Source of the DNA: Clostridia bacterium
GTDB taxonomy: Bacteria; Bacillota; Clostridia; Christensenellales; Borkfalkiaceae
Direction of reading: 5' to 3'
NCBI GenBank assembly: GCA_021202395.1
Contig: JAJQDC010000062.1
Coordinates: 1 to 64,000, forward strand
DNA: 64,000 nt
This document shows, piece after piece, positions 17,146 through 25,648 of this stretch. Made by a program: the position numbers and the translations under genes. The notes under the pieces are model-generated. The model was given only the letters and a program-made list of their open reading frames with translations. It searched no databases and was not told the origin of the DNA. Positions within the stretch are counted from its first letter, which is position 1; the number at the start of each line of letters is the position of its first letter.

Positions 17146-17691
17146 TCAGCAAAGTTTTGCTTTGTTTTTAAACTTCTCTGTATATTTAGCCATACATTCC
17201 GCTAACTTTTCTTCTGCACTCTTCCGTCCCGTAATGGTGTTTACGGTCGTAGTTTTATGCTCAAGGTTTTTATACACTTCAAAAAAGTGCATCATCTCGT
17301 CAAAAATGTGTCTCGGCAGTTCGTTTATGTCTTTATAGCAGTTGTATGTCGGCTCGTTAAACGGTATGGCAATAACCTTTTCGTCGTGCGCACCTTCGTC
17401 GGTCATATCAATTACGCCAATGGGGTAGCACCTTACTAAGGTAGAAGGCTGTATGGGTGCGCTGCACAGAACAAGCACGTCAAGCGGGTCGCCGTCTGCG
17501 GCAAGCGTGCGCGGTATAAAGCCATAGTTTGCAGGGTATACGGTAGAAGTATAAAGTATCCTGTCAAGGCATAATAAACCCGTCTCTTTGTCAAGCTCGT
17601 ATTTAGACCGTGAACCCTGCGTAATTTCTATGTAGCACATAAAATCGTTTTTGTTTATCCGTTTGGGCGGTATATCGTGCCAGATATTCAT
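17146..17691 (-). CDS. ppa: Soluble inorganic pyrophosphatase (family I)
   Basis: 181 residues. Hydrolyses pyrophosphate to phosphate in the cytosol, pulling biosynthetic reactions. Signature DGDPLDVLV (about 86-94) carries the metal-binding aspartates; SRSKYELDKETG and YGFIPRT are the family's substrate loops. GGGAAAG precedes the ATG. It lies 13 bases after the PH-domain membrane protein, so the two likely share the promoter at 18198-18226. Confidence 0.95.
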   Translation of the reverse strand: MNIWHDIPPKRINKNDFMCYIEITQGSRSKYELDKETGLLCLDRILYTSTVYPANYGFIPRTLAADGDPLDVLVLCSAPIQPSTLVRCYPIGVIDMTDEGAHDEKVIAIPFNEPTYNCYKDINELPRHIFDEMMHFFEVYKNLEHKTTTVNTITGRKSAEEKLAECMAKYTEKFKNKAKLC

Positions 17692-17704
17692 AAATCTTTC
17701 CCTA

Positions 17705-18190
17705 TTACTTTTTGTCTTTTTCGTCTTTGTCTTCGTTTACGTCAGAATTTACGTAATAATCTATCCTGGGGTTAACTTCTATAATTGCCTTAATAAATTC
17801 ATCGTACCATTCGGGCTTTACCACAACCGTCATAAAAGTGTCGTCATTAAAGGTCAAAGTAAGCTTTTCGCTCTTTTTGTCAAGAGTAATTTCTTTTATG
17901 TCGTTAATTTCAAATTTGCTCTTTATAAAGCCGAAGTTGGTATAAAACTTTCCGTCTTTAACCGTATAATTAGAGTGCGCAAGCAGCGACACAAGCAAAA
18001 CAAAAAGTACAACGGTTACAAAAAACATAAGAATATATCTTATTATCGTAAATGTGGGTACAGCCGATTGCGACAGACCTACGTTTAAAACCTGGTACAG
18101 GTTAATAACAAAGCCTGCAATGCAAAGCGCAAGGCAAACATAAATAAGCGCAGTAATAAGTTTGCTGAATTTATATTTAAAAACTTTCAT
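17705..18190 (-). CDS. Two-helix membrane protein with PH-like domain
   Basis: 161 residues. Two membrane helices (about 9-32 and 49-70) are followed by a short beta domain (about 72-140: YTVKDGKFYTNFGFIKSKFEINDIKEITLDKK in two stretches) resembling bacterial PH domains of DUF304-like proteins. An acidic/lysine tail follows (NEDKDEKDKK). Function unknown. The ATG has no ribosome site: TATAAT ends eight bases upstream, so the transcript may be leaderless. Confidence 0.8.
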   Translation of the reverse strand: MKVFKYKFSKLITALIYVCLALCIAGFVINLYQVLNVGLSQSAVPTFTIIRYILMFFVTVVLFVLLVSLLAHSNYTVKDGKFYTNFGFIKSKFEINDIKEITLDKKSEKLTLTFNDDTFMTVVVKPEWYDEFIKAIIEVNPRIDYYVNSDVNEDKDEKDKK

Positions 18191-18197
18191 ACCCAGA

Positions 18198-18226
18198 ATT
18201 ATACTATCCGTTTAAATAAAAATCAA
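18198..18226 (-). promoter_or_regulatory. Promoter of the PH protein-ppa operon
   Basis: Minus strand TTGATT (18226-18221), 17-base spacer, TATAAT (18203-18198). The start codon at 18190 sits at the expected +1. Confidence 0.82.
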
Positions 18227-18287
18227 CCGTAAGGGGGCAAATAGCGCAATAAAATATTTTACGTGCAATTTTCATATAGCAATTTAT

Positions 18288-18316
18288 TTGAGTATTTTTG
18301 CTTTTTGAGTTAAAAT
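18288..18316 (+). promoter_or_regulatory. Promoter of the aconitase-like hydratase gene
   Basis: TTGAGT (18288-18293), 17 bases, TAAAAT (18311-18316). AGAGGAG (18334-18340) is correctly spaced from ATG 18349. Confidence 0.75.
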
Positions 18317-18348
18317 AAAGCTATAAACTTTTCAGAGGAGACTTTTGT

Positions 18349-20580
18349 ATGGTAAAGCTTATTAAGGGCGGTGTGTACTACACCGAAGGTAAACTGCTTA
18401 AAGAACGTGAAGCGTTTATAGTAGAAGCAAAAAAGCGCCGTGCGGTAAAGGGCACAATGGCGTATAAAATATTAAACGCCCACAACAAGGGCGACGAAGA
18501 AAATTTAAAAATAAAGTTTGACGCTCTTGCGTCCCACGATATAACTTACGTCGGCATAATACAGACAGCCAAAGCATCGGGGTTAAAAGAGTTTCCCATT
18601 CCTTACACGCTTACAAACTGCCATAACTCGCTTTGCGCTGTTGGCGGTACTATAAACGAAGACGACCACGTCTTCGGTCTGTCTGCGGCAAAAAAGTACG
18701 GCGGTAACTACGTTCCGCCCCACCTTGCCGTAATACACCAGTACATGCGCGAAGCAGAAGCTAAATGCGGAGCTATGATTTTGGGCTCCGATAGCCACAC
18801 CCGCTACGGCGCTCTGGGTACGATGGCGGTAGGCGAAGGCGGACCTGAACTTGTAAAGCAGCTTCTTGGGCAAACGTACGACGTAAAGCGCCCCGAAACC
18901 ATTGCCGTTTACCTAAAAGGCAAACTTAAAAAGGGCGTCGGCCCGCAAGACATAGCCATTGCTCTTGTAGGCGCAACCTTCAAAAAGGGCTTTGTAAAAA
19001 ACAAGGTGCTTGAATTTGTCGGTCCTGGTATTAAAAATCTCTCTATGGATTTCCGTCTGGGTATAGATGTAATGACTACCGAAACGGCTTGTCTTTCAAG
19101 CATATGGGAAACGGACGACCAGACCAAAGAATACTTTAAAATACACGGCAGGGAGGGGGACTATAAGGAACTCCATCCCGACGCTTTAGCTTACTACGAC
19201 GGCGCCGTTACAATAGATTTATCAAGGGTAGAGCCGATGATAGCCCTTCCGTTCCACCCGTCAAACGCCTATACCATACGTGAAGTTATAGATAACGCCA
19301 ATGATATACTGGGCGAAGTGCAGGAATACGGCAACAAGCTAAAGGGCAGCAATACGTTTAAACTTACCGAAAAGATTAAGGACGGTAAAATTTACGTAGA
19401 CCAGGGAATTATAGCAGGCTGTGCGGGCGGCATGTACGAAAATATTGCCGAAGCGGCAGAAATATTAAAGGGCAAAGATTGCGGCAACGGGGAATTTTCT
19501 TTAAACGTCTATCCCCAGAGCCAGCCCGTTTTCAAAAGCCTTGTAGATAACGGCTACGTATCCACGTTGATGTCTGCCGGTGCGGTAGTAAAAACTGCGT
19601 TCTGCGGCCCCTGCTTCGGTGCAGGCGATACCCCCGCAAACAATGCGCTCTCTATCCGACACACAACCCGTAACTTTGAAAACCGCGAAGGCAGCAAACT
19701 CGGCGAAGGGCAGCTTGCTGCGGTAGCTCTGATGGACGCACGTTCCATAGCTGCAACGTCGGCTAACGGCGGCGTGCTTACGCCCGCTACCGAAGTGGAG
19801 TATACCAAAAAGTTAAAGAAGTATTACTTTGACGGCTCTATATACGACAAGCGCGTTTACCGCGGCTGGGGCAAGGCAGATCCTTCTGTGCAGCTTGTGT
19901 ACGGCAACAATATCGCCGACTGGCCCGAACAGATCCCCCTTGCAAACAGCGTGCTCATGAAGGCGGCTTCCGCCATATATGACGAAGTTACCACAACCGA
20001 TGAGCTTATCCCTTCTGGCGAAACGTCGTCTTACCGCTCTAACCCCATGCGGCTTGCCGAATTTGCACTCTCCCGTAAAGATCCCGCCTACGTGGGCAGG
20101 GCTAAAGAAATAAAGCTGGCAGAAGAAGCCCGCAGGCAAAGCGGCGCTCTGCCCGAAGAAGTGCTTAAAGAAGCAGACATAAAGCTCAGCCCCGACACGA
20201 TGTACGGCAGTTTTGTTGCCTCAAAAAAGCCCGGCGACGGTTCTGCAAGGGAGCAGGCTGCATCCTGCCAAAGGGTGCTTGGCGGCGTAGCCAACATCGC
20301 TCAGGAGTACGCAACCAAGCGCTACCGCTCTAACCTTATCAACTGGGGCATGCTTCCCCTTGTGTGCCGCAATTTTGACTTTAAAGTCGGCGACTATGTC
20401 TATATAGAAAATATTGTCGGGCTTATAAAAGAAGGCGCAGACGTTTTGCCCGCAAAGCATATTTCTGAAGGAAAGGTAAAAAATATTATGCTGCAGCTCG
20501 GCTACCTTACGGCAGAAGAAAAGCAGATTATATTATCGGGCTGCCTTATAAACTACAACCGCGATAAAGCAAAACTTTAA
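18349..20580 (+). CDS. Aconitase-superfamily hydratase (YbhJ-like)
   Basis: 743 residues, monocistronic. The aconitase fold is recognisable: SDSHTRYGALGTMAVGEGG is the substrate/cluster region. Cys358 (AGCAGG), Cys419 and Cys422 (FCGPCFGAG) supply three [4Fe-4S] ligands, at nearly the same numbers as in mitochondrial aconitase. The usual GSCTNSS around the first ligand is changed to AGCAGGM, so the substrate pocket probably differs from citrate/aconitate enzymes. Length and pattern resemble the uncharacterised E. coli YbhJ group. No TCA or leucine genes are adjacent. The enzyme class is firm; the substrate is unknown. Confidence 0.88.
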   Translation: MVKLIKGGVYYTEGKLLKEREAFIVEAKKRRAVKGTMAYKILNAHNKGDEENLKIKFDALASHDITYVGIIQTAKASGLKEFPIPYTLTNCHNSLCAVGGTINEDDHVFGLSAAKKYGGNYVPPHLAVIHQYMREAEAKCGAMILGSDSHTRYGALGTMAVGEGGPELVKQLLGQTYDVKRPETIAVYLKGKLKKGVGPQDIAIALVGATFKKGFVKNKVLEFVGPGIKNLSMDFRLGIDVMTTETACLSSIWETDDQTKEYFKIHGREGDYKELHPDALAYYDGAVTIDLSRVEPMIALPFHPSNAYTIREVIDNANDILGEVQEYGNKLKGSNTFKLTEKIKDGKIYVDQGIIAGCAGGMYENIAEAAEILKGKDCGNGEFSLNVYPQSQPVFKSLVDNGYVSTLMSAGAVVKTAFCGPCFGAGDTPANNALSIRHTTRNFENREGSKLGEGQLAAVALMDARSIAATSANGGVLTPATEVEYTKKLKKYYFDGSIYDKRVYRGWGKADPSVQLVYGNNIADWPEQIPLANSVLMKAASAIYDEVTTTDELIPSGETSSYRSNPMRLAEFALSRKDPAYVGRAKEIKLAEEARRQSGALPEEVLKEADIKLSPDTMYGSFVASKKPGDGSAREQAASCQRVLGGVANIAQEYATKRYRSNLINWGMLPLVCRNFDFKVGDYVYIENIVGLIKEGADVLPAKHISEGKVKNIMLQLGYLTAEEKQIILSGCLINYNRDKAKL

Positions 20581-20585
20581 ATAAT

Positions 20586-20618
20586 AAAAAGGTAAACATA
20601 CTGTGTTTACCTTTTTTT
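20586..20618 (+). terminator. Intrinsic terminator after the hydratase gene
   Basis: GGTAAACA (20591-20598), five-base loop, TGTTTACC (20604-20611), flanked by A5 and T7. Confidence 0.92.
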
Positions 20619-20664
20619 ATAGCAGGTATTGATAATTGCTGACAAATAAATGGCGGTTATAAAG

Positions 20665-20693
20665 TTGCAATTTTTATTTATTTGTGGTAAAAT
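20665..20693 (+). promoter_or_regulatory. Promoter of the V-ATPase operon
   Basis: TTGCAA (20665-20670), 17 bases, TAAAAT (20688-20693). The start codon of the first gene is 85 bases downstream. Confidence 0.72.
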
Positions 20694-20778
20694 AAAATAC
20701 AAAAAATAACGTGCGGCATCTATGGGTATAATTGTTGCGGCAATCTGCCCGTAAATCGCTCGGTTATCGGTGTTTATT

Positions 20779-21096
20779 ATGGAAGATTTAATAAAATCAA
20801 TAACGGAAACAGAAGAAAAGGCGGCGGCAATAAAAAATGATGCCGTCGTAAAAGCGGGTGAAATTATAGAAGAAGCCCGCAACCGTGCCGCAGAAATAGA
20901 AGCAACATCGGCAGAACAGTGCGCCAAATATTTAAGCGACGCTTTAAGCGCAGCCCGCATACAGGCAGATAAAGATTATGGCTCTTATATACAAAAGAGT
21001 AAGGCAGACGCAAAGCTTTACGCCGCCGATATGAAAAAGCATACCGATGCTACGGTAGGCAAAATCGTCGGGAGGATAACCGATGGCAATAGCTGA
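20779..21096 (+). CDS. V/A-type ATPase subunit H (G/F-like peripheral stalk)
   Basis: 105 residues, nearly all coiled coil (EDLIKSITETEEKAAAIKND...; repeated Ala/Glu/Lys heptads). It pairs with subunit E to form the peripheral stalk of V/A-ATPases. ATG 20779 is preferred over an in-frame GTG at 20770 by family start. It overlaps the next gene by 14 bases. Sequence alone is low-complexity; operon position makes the call. Confidence 0.85.
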   Translation: MEDLIKSITETEEKAAAIKNDAVVKAGEIIEEARNRAAEIEATSAEQCAKYLSDALSAARIQADKDYGSYIQKSKADAKLYAADMKKHTDATVGKIVGRITDGNS

Positions 21097-23053
21097 AATG
21101 CGCAAACTTAACCTTGCCGCAATGTCTTACGACAGGGATAAGATATTAGACGCCCTTCAAAAAACGGGTGCGGCAGAAGTAAAGCAGTACAGCGGCACCT
21201 ATGACCTGCCGACGTGCGACGTACCCGATAGCAAGCTTTACGATTATATCTGTTCGGCGGAAGCGGCGTTAAACATTCTTTGCAGCGAAGTAGATAACCG
21301 CAATAAAGAAAATAAAGTTAAGTCTGATATTTTAAAAGACGGCTTTGACGTATCTTATTCCGATTTTATTAACGCTTATAAAAACAAAGAGCAGGCAGAC
21401 GGGCTTATCGCAGATATAAATTCACTTACAGATAATAAGATAAGTTTAAACGCACAGCTTGCACAGTGCAACCGCACCCTTGCAACGGCAAAAGCTTATT
21501 CTCAGGTAAAAATGCCGTTTGCAGGTTTTGCCGATACCCGCCGTACAGCAGTAAGGTTCGGCACAATAGCGGCAGCCGAAAAAGAAAATCTTTCAGCCGC
21601 CGCAAACGAGCTTGCCCTTGCGCAGGTAGAATTTTATCCCGCTTCAGAAGATGAAGTTTTAATTCTTGCCGTAGCTCACAAAAGTATTGCGGATGAACTT
21701 GACGGCGTTCTCTCTTCAGCAGGTTTTACCGCCTGCCCCTTTAAAGGGGATGCAACCGGAGAAGAAGTTTATAATAATGCGCTTGCTCAAAAGCAGGACA
21801 TTGAATTAAAACTAAAAGAAAATTCCGACGCAATGTACGCCCTTAAAGACGGCATCCGCCCCTTAAAGGTTTACTGCGACTATATGGGCTACCAGCTTGA
21901 AAAGGCTCAGCTTTCAGATAAATTCCTTGCAACTCAGCGCACATTCCTTCTTGAAGCTTACGTTCCCAAAGAGCAGGAAAAGGCGGTAGAAGAAGCTCTT
22001 AAATGCACGTCTGATGCGGTCTATATGGAATTTTCCGATCCGTCGGAAGATGAGATGCCCCCTACCCTGATGAAGAATAACAAGGTGGTCAGCAATTTTG
22101 AAGCGATTACAAACATGTATTCCGTGCCCAACAGCAAAGAATATGACCCCAATACGGTAATGTCATTTTTCTACAGCCTGTTTCTTGGTTTCATAATGGC
22201 TGATATCGGCTACGGACTTTTAATGTTTTTCGGCGGCGGGTTTATATGGTATAAAAACCGCAAGCGTGAAAGCGGCTTAAAGCGCCTTTGCGGCGTGTTT
22301 GCAATAGGCGGTATTTTCACCATACTATGGGGTGTATTGTTCAATTCATTCTTCGGCTTCAGTATTTTGCCGTTTAATATAATGCCCGATGCGCAAAGCG
22401 ACATGTGGTCATTTGTAGGAATATCCGTCCCCGCTGTGCTTGTAATTGCGCTTATGATAGGCACTGTGCAGCTCGGCGCAGGTTACGCCTGCAAGGCGGT
22501 GCAGTACTGGCGCAAGGGTAAAATAATGGATGGCATCTGCGAAGGCGTTACCTGGACTGTATTTTCCATTGGCGTTCTGCTCGCACTTATCGGGCTTGTA
22601 GATGAAGCTGGCATGCCTTCACTTGCCTATATAGGCGGTATTATGGCGGCTGCAGGTCTTGTTGCGGCAATGCTTACCGCAGGCAGGCACGAAAAGGTGT
22701 TGGGTAAGTTCACAAAGGGATTCGGTGCCGCATACGGCATAATCAACTACGTTTCCGATATCTTAAGCTACGCAAGGTTATACGGCCTTATGCTTTCGGG
22801 CGCGGTAATCGGGCAGATAGTTTCGCAGTACGGCACCCAGTTTATAGTGGAAACGGGCGGCGTGTTTATAATTGTTGGCGTTCTGCTCCTTGTGGTAGGC
22901 CATCTTTTCAACCTTGCAATCAGCCTTCTTGGTGCATACATCCACGATGCAAGGCTGCAGTACGTAGAATTTTACGGCAAGTTCTACGAAGGCGAAGGTG
23001 AACTGTTTAACCCCATAGGGTCCAAACACAAATATATTTATCTTAATGCGTAA
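21083..23053 (+). CDS. ntpI: V/A-type ATPase subunit I (a-type stator)
   Basis: 656 residues. The N-terminal half is a cytosolic collar with coiled coils. The C-terminal half (from about 355) holds about seven to eight membrane helices, beginning FFYSLFLGFIMADIGYGLLMF. The conserved YVSDILSYARLYGLMLSG helix provides the half-channel Arg facing the K ring. LGAYIHDARLQYVEFYGKFYEG is the family end signature. It forms the ion path between membrane and ring. Confidence 0.95.
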   Translation: MAIAEMRKLNLAAMSYDRDKILDALQKTGAAEVKQYSGTYDLPTCDVPDSKLYDYICSAEAALNILCSEVDNRNKENKVKSDILKDGFDVSYSDFINAYKNKEQADGLIADINSLTDNKISLNAQLAQCNRTLATAKAYSQVKMPFAGFADTRRTAVRFGTIAAAEKENLSAAANELALAQVEFYPASEDEVLILAVAHKSIADELDGVLSSAGFTACPFKGDATGEEVYNNALAQKQDIELKLKENSDAMYALKDGIRPLKVYCDYMGYQLEKAQLSDKFLATQRTFLLEAYVPKEQEKAVEEALKCTSDAVYMEFSDPSEDEMPPTLMKNNKVVSNFEAITNMYSVPNSKEYDPNTVMSFFYSLFLGFIMADIGYGLLMFFGGGFIWYKNRKRESGLKRLCGVFAIGGIFTILWGVLFNSFFGFSILPFNIMPDAQSDMWSFVGISVPAVLVIALMIGTVQLGAGYACKAVQYWRKGKIMDGICEGVTWTVFSIGVLLALIGLVDEAGMPSLAYIGGIMAAAGLVAAMLTAGRHEKVLGKFTKGFGAAYGIINYVSDILSYARLYGLMLSGAVIGQIVSQYGTQFIVETGGVFIIVGVLLLVVGHLFNLAISLLGAYIHDARLQYVEFYGKFYEGEGELFNPIGSKHKYIYLNA

Positions 23054-23156
23054 CATAAAATATTTGCTGTATATTAATAAAGTTAACTGCATTTGGTAAT
23101 TACCATAATGTATTAAATAAAATAAAAATCAAAAACAAAAAACGGAGGTTTTTGTT

Positions 23157-23687
23157 ATGTCTCTTTTAACAACAGCCGTTCAGCTGGCAGAAGAAAGCTT
23201 AGATGCGAGCGTAGACCTTTTTAACGCACAGGTAACAAATGCCGATGGCTACGGCATGATGGTTGCCTACATCGGCATCGCGCTCTGCGCCATACTTTGC
23301 GGTATAGGTTCAGCGATAGGTCTTTACAAGACCGGTTCTGCCGCTGCAGGCGTTCTGGGTGAAAACCCCAAACTGTTCGGCAAGGTAATGGTGCTTGTGC
23401 TCCTTCCTGCAACGCAGGGTATTTACGGCTTTATCATTGCCATTATCGCGTCAAGTTCGGCTGCAGGTGCTGAAACTTTGTCGGCTGGGTTCGAAGTGCT
23501 TTTCAAGGTAATGCCTATGGCTCTTTCAGGCTTGGCAACGGGCATTTTCCAGGGTAAATCTGCTGTAAATTGTATTTATGCGGTGGGTAAGCAAGATTCA
23601 CTCGGCGGTAAACTTATTATTTACCCCGCAATGATAGAGTTCTACGCAATTCTTGGTCTTATAATTTCTATTATGCTTCTTGCATAA
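23157..23687 (+). CDS. ntpK: V/A-type ATPase subunit K (membrane rotor ring), Na+-type ligands
   Basis: 176 residues with four membrane helices (two hairpins) after a hydrophilic N-terminal extension of about 30 residues. LLPATQGIYGF carries the Thr, Gln and Tyr, GIFQGK the second Gln, and MIEFYAILG the ion-binding Glu. These equal the Na+ ligands known for Enterococcus hirae NtpK (Thr64, Gln65, Tyr68, Gln110, Glu139). Only the second hairpin has the carboxylate, as in NtpK. Na+ transport is inferred. GGAGG precedes the ATG. Confidence 0.95.
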   Translation: MSLLTTAVQLAEESLDASVDLFNAQVTNADGYGMMVAYIGIALCAILCGIGSAIGLYKTGSAAAGVLGENPKLFGKVMVLVLLPATQGIYGFIIAIIASSSAAGAETLSAGFEVLFKVMPMALSGLATGIFQGKSAVNCIYAVGKQDSLGGKLIIYPAMIEFYAILGLIISIMLLA

Positions 23688-23705
23688 TTTTTGTGGGAGA
23701 TATAG

Positions 23706-24275
23706 ATGGGCAGGCAGGAATTGGTTGGCAGGATAATATCCGATGCCGAAGAAGAAGCCAAGGCTGTAATAGCCGAAGCTGAAAATATGGCTGCACAAAT
23801 AATTGCAGAAGCGCAGAACAAGGCAAGCGCACAGATGGCGGCTGCAAAAGCCGATGCCGAAGCCAAGGCAAAGGCGATAGCAGATTCAAAAGCGGCTACC
23901 GCCCGTTTAGACGGCGCTAAAATTCTTTTAAGCGAAAAACGCGGTGTAATAGACGGCGTTTATCTTGCCGCGGCTAAACAGATTGCCGCCATGGATAAAA
24001 AGGACTGTTTAGCCTTTTTAGCAAGGCTTTTAAAAGAATATGCCGAAGACGGCGACGAAGTTGTTCTTGCAGACAACTTTGCCTATTCTGCCGATTTTGC
24101 AAAGCTCGCCGTGGTTAAAGAAAAAAATCTTAAACTTGTTTTCGGCGGTGCAGGCATCAGCGGCGGATTTATTCTGCGCGGTAAAAATTCAGACAGAGAT
24201 TTATCTATAGAAGCTATGATAGCCGCCGACAGGGCGGAACACGAAGCGGAAGTAGCGGCAGAGCTGTTAAGGTAG
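23706..24275 (+). CDS. ntpE: V/A-type ATPase subunit E (peripheral stalk)
   Basis: 189 residues. A long Ala/Glu/Lys coiled coil (about 5-75) is followed by a globular end (about 80-189) with GGFILRGKNSDRDLSIEAMI typical of subunit E. It heterodimerises with subunit H and holds the catalytic head still. It lies 18 bases after ntpK. Confidence 0.92.
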   Translation: MGRQELVGRIISDAEEEAKAVIAEAENMAAQIIAEAQNKASAQMAAAKADAEAKAKAIADSKAATARLDGAKILLSEKRGVIDGVYLAAAKQIAAMDKKDCLAFLARLLKEYAEDGDEVVLADNFAYSADFAKLAVVKEKNLKLVFGGAGISGGFILRGKNSDRDLSIEAMIAADRAEHEAEVAAELLR

Positions 24276-24296
24276 TTCGCCGTACAGGGTTATTTT

Positions 24297-25271
24297 ATGG
24301 CAGTAGATTCGTTGTTTACCAACGGCATTATAGCCGTAAGGGAAAAATATTTATTAAAAGATAAAATAGTCCGTATGTGCGAAGTTGGCGCAGACGAGGC
24401 ATTCCGTATGCTGGTAGAAAGCGGCTTTGGCGCAGGTGAAAGCGTTTCTTCGGTATATGAATACGAAAAGCTTTTATTGGCAGACAGCCGCTCTACCGAC
24501 GATTTTATAAGGGAATTCTGCCCTTCCAAGGCGGCGTTGCACTATCTTCTTGCTCCAAGAGATTTCCACAATGCAAAAGCTGTTGCAAAGGCAGAACATC
24601 TTGGCACTGACCCCGCCGCAATGCTTGCGCCCGACGGCGTAATCCCTGCGGGCGATATCCAGGCTTGCTTCCGTTCGGGTGATTTTACGCCCCTTTACGG
24701 CGAACTTGGCAAAGCCTGCAGTGCTGCAAAAGAGTACTTTTCTCAGGAAAATTCATCTGGTGCAGAAGTGGGCGCAATCTTTGATAAAGCGCTTTACGAG
24801 CATTTAAAAAACGTCTGCGGTAAAAACAAAACGCTTAAAAACTTTGTTTCAGAAAAAGCCGATATGACAAATATTTTAACGGCAATGCGCTCTGCCGATG
24901 CAGACTTTGCCGCAAAGTACTATGTAAAAGGCGGCTCAATTTCTTTTGATACGCTATCAAAAATATTTTCAGGCGAAGAAGAAGCGTTAAAGGCTTTTCA
25001 GGGCAGCGGCAAGCAAGATTTTGTAAAACTTTGCTTTGCGGCTAAAGCAGAAGGTAAACCGCTTACCGAAGCAGAGAAAAGGCTCTCTTCTTACGAAGCG
25101 GACGCTCTTGCCGTAAACAAGTACGATTTAAAGGCAAACCTGCCCTTTTTGTACTACGTTTTGCGCCGCAGGACAGAAAACGAGAATGTGCGCATAGTGT
25201 TTGTATGCCTTCTTAACGGCATGCCCGAAAGGGAGATTAAAAGCAGATTAAGGGGAGTGCAGGTTAAATGA
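24297..25271 (+). CDS. ntpC: V/A-type ATPase subunit C (d-type central stalk)
   Basis: 324 residues, all-helical, with the repeated helical domains of the C/d subunit that caps the K ring and couples it to the D-F shaft. LFTNGIIAVREKYLLKDKIVRM is the N-terminal helix; a late LPFLYYVLRRRTENENVRIVFVCLLNG resembles the family end, where the subunit contacts ring and stalk. Its stop overlaps the next start (ATGA). Confidence 0.92.
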   Translation: MAVDSLFTNGIIAVREKYLLKDKIVRMCEVGADEAFRMLVESGFGAGESVSSVYEYEKLLLADSRSTDDFIREFCPSKAALHYLLAPRDFHNAKAVAKAEHLGTDPAAMLAPDGVIPAGDIQACFRSGDFTPLYGELGKACSAAKEYFSQENSSGAEVGAIFDKALYEHLKNVCGKNKTLKNFVSEKADMTNILTAMRSADADFAAKYYVKGGSISFDTLSKIFSGEEEALKAFQGSGKQDFVKLCFAAKAEGKPLTEAEKRLSSYEADALAVNKYDLKANLPFLYYVLRRRTENENVRIVFVCLLNGMPEREIKSRLRGVQVK

Positions 25272-25588
25272 CAGGTAAAATGGCTATAGTGGGCGACGGC
25301 GACAGCATAATGGTTTTCCGTGCGGCGGGTGTAGATACCTTTGCCGCAGAAGACGCAAAAAGCGCAAGGGAAGCAGTGCGCCGCGCCGCAAAAGACCACG
25401 GTATAATTTTTGTTACCGAAGAATTTTATAAACCCAACGAAGAGTTTATGAAGCGGTTTGACGAAGAGCCTTACCCGGTAGTAATAAGCATACCGTCTAA
25501 AAGCGGCAGCAGCGGCTACAGCGACGCTCTTCTAAAAAACGCTATGGAAAAGGCTCTTGGCGTAGATATATTGTTTCATAACGACTAA
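25268..25588 (+). CDS. ntpG: V/A-type ATPase subunit F (central stalk)
   Basis: 106 residues. The CheY-like Rossmann fold starts MAIVGDGDSIMVFRAAGVD; IIFVTEEFY and YPVVISIPSK are the conserved strands. It binds subunit D and modulates rotation. It shares four bases with ntpC. Confidence 0.94.
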   Translation: MTGKMAIVGDGDSIMVFRAAGVDTFAAEDAKSAREAVRRAAKDHGIIFVTEEFYKPNEEFMKRFDEEPYPVVISIPSKSGSSGYSDALLKNAMEKALGVDILFHND

Positions 25589-25648
25589 ACGATTACAACC
25601 CTTATAATTTTATATTTTTTATAAGGTAATTTATAATAAGGTGATTTT

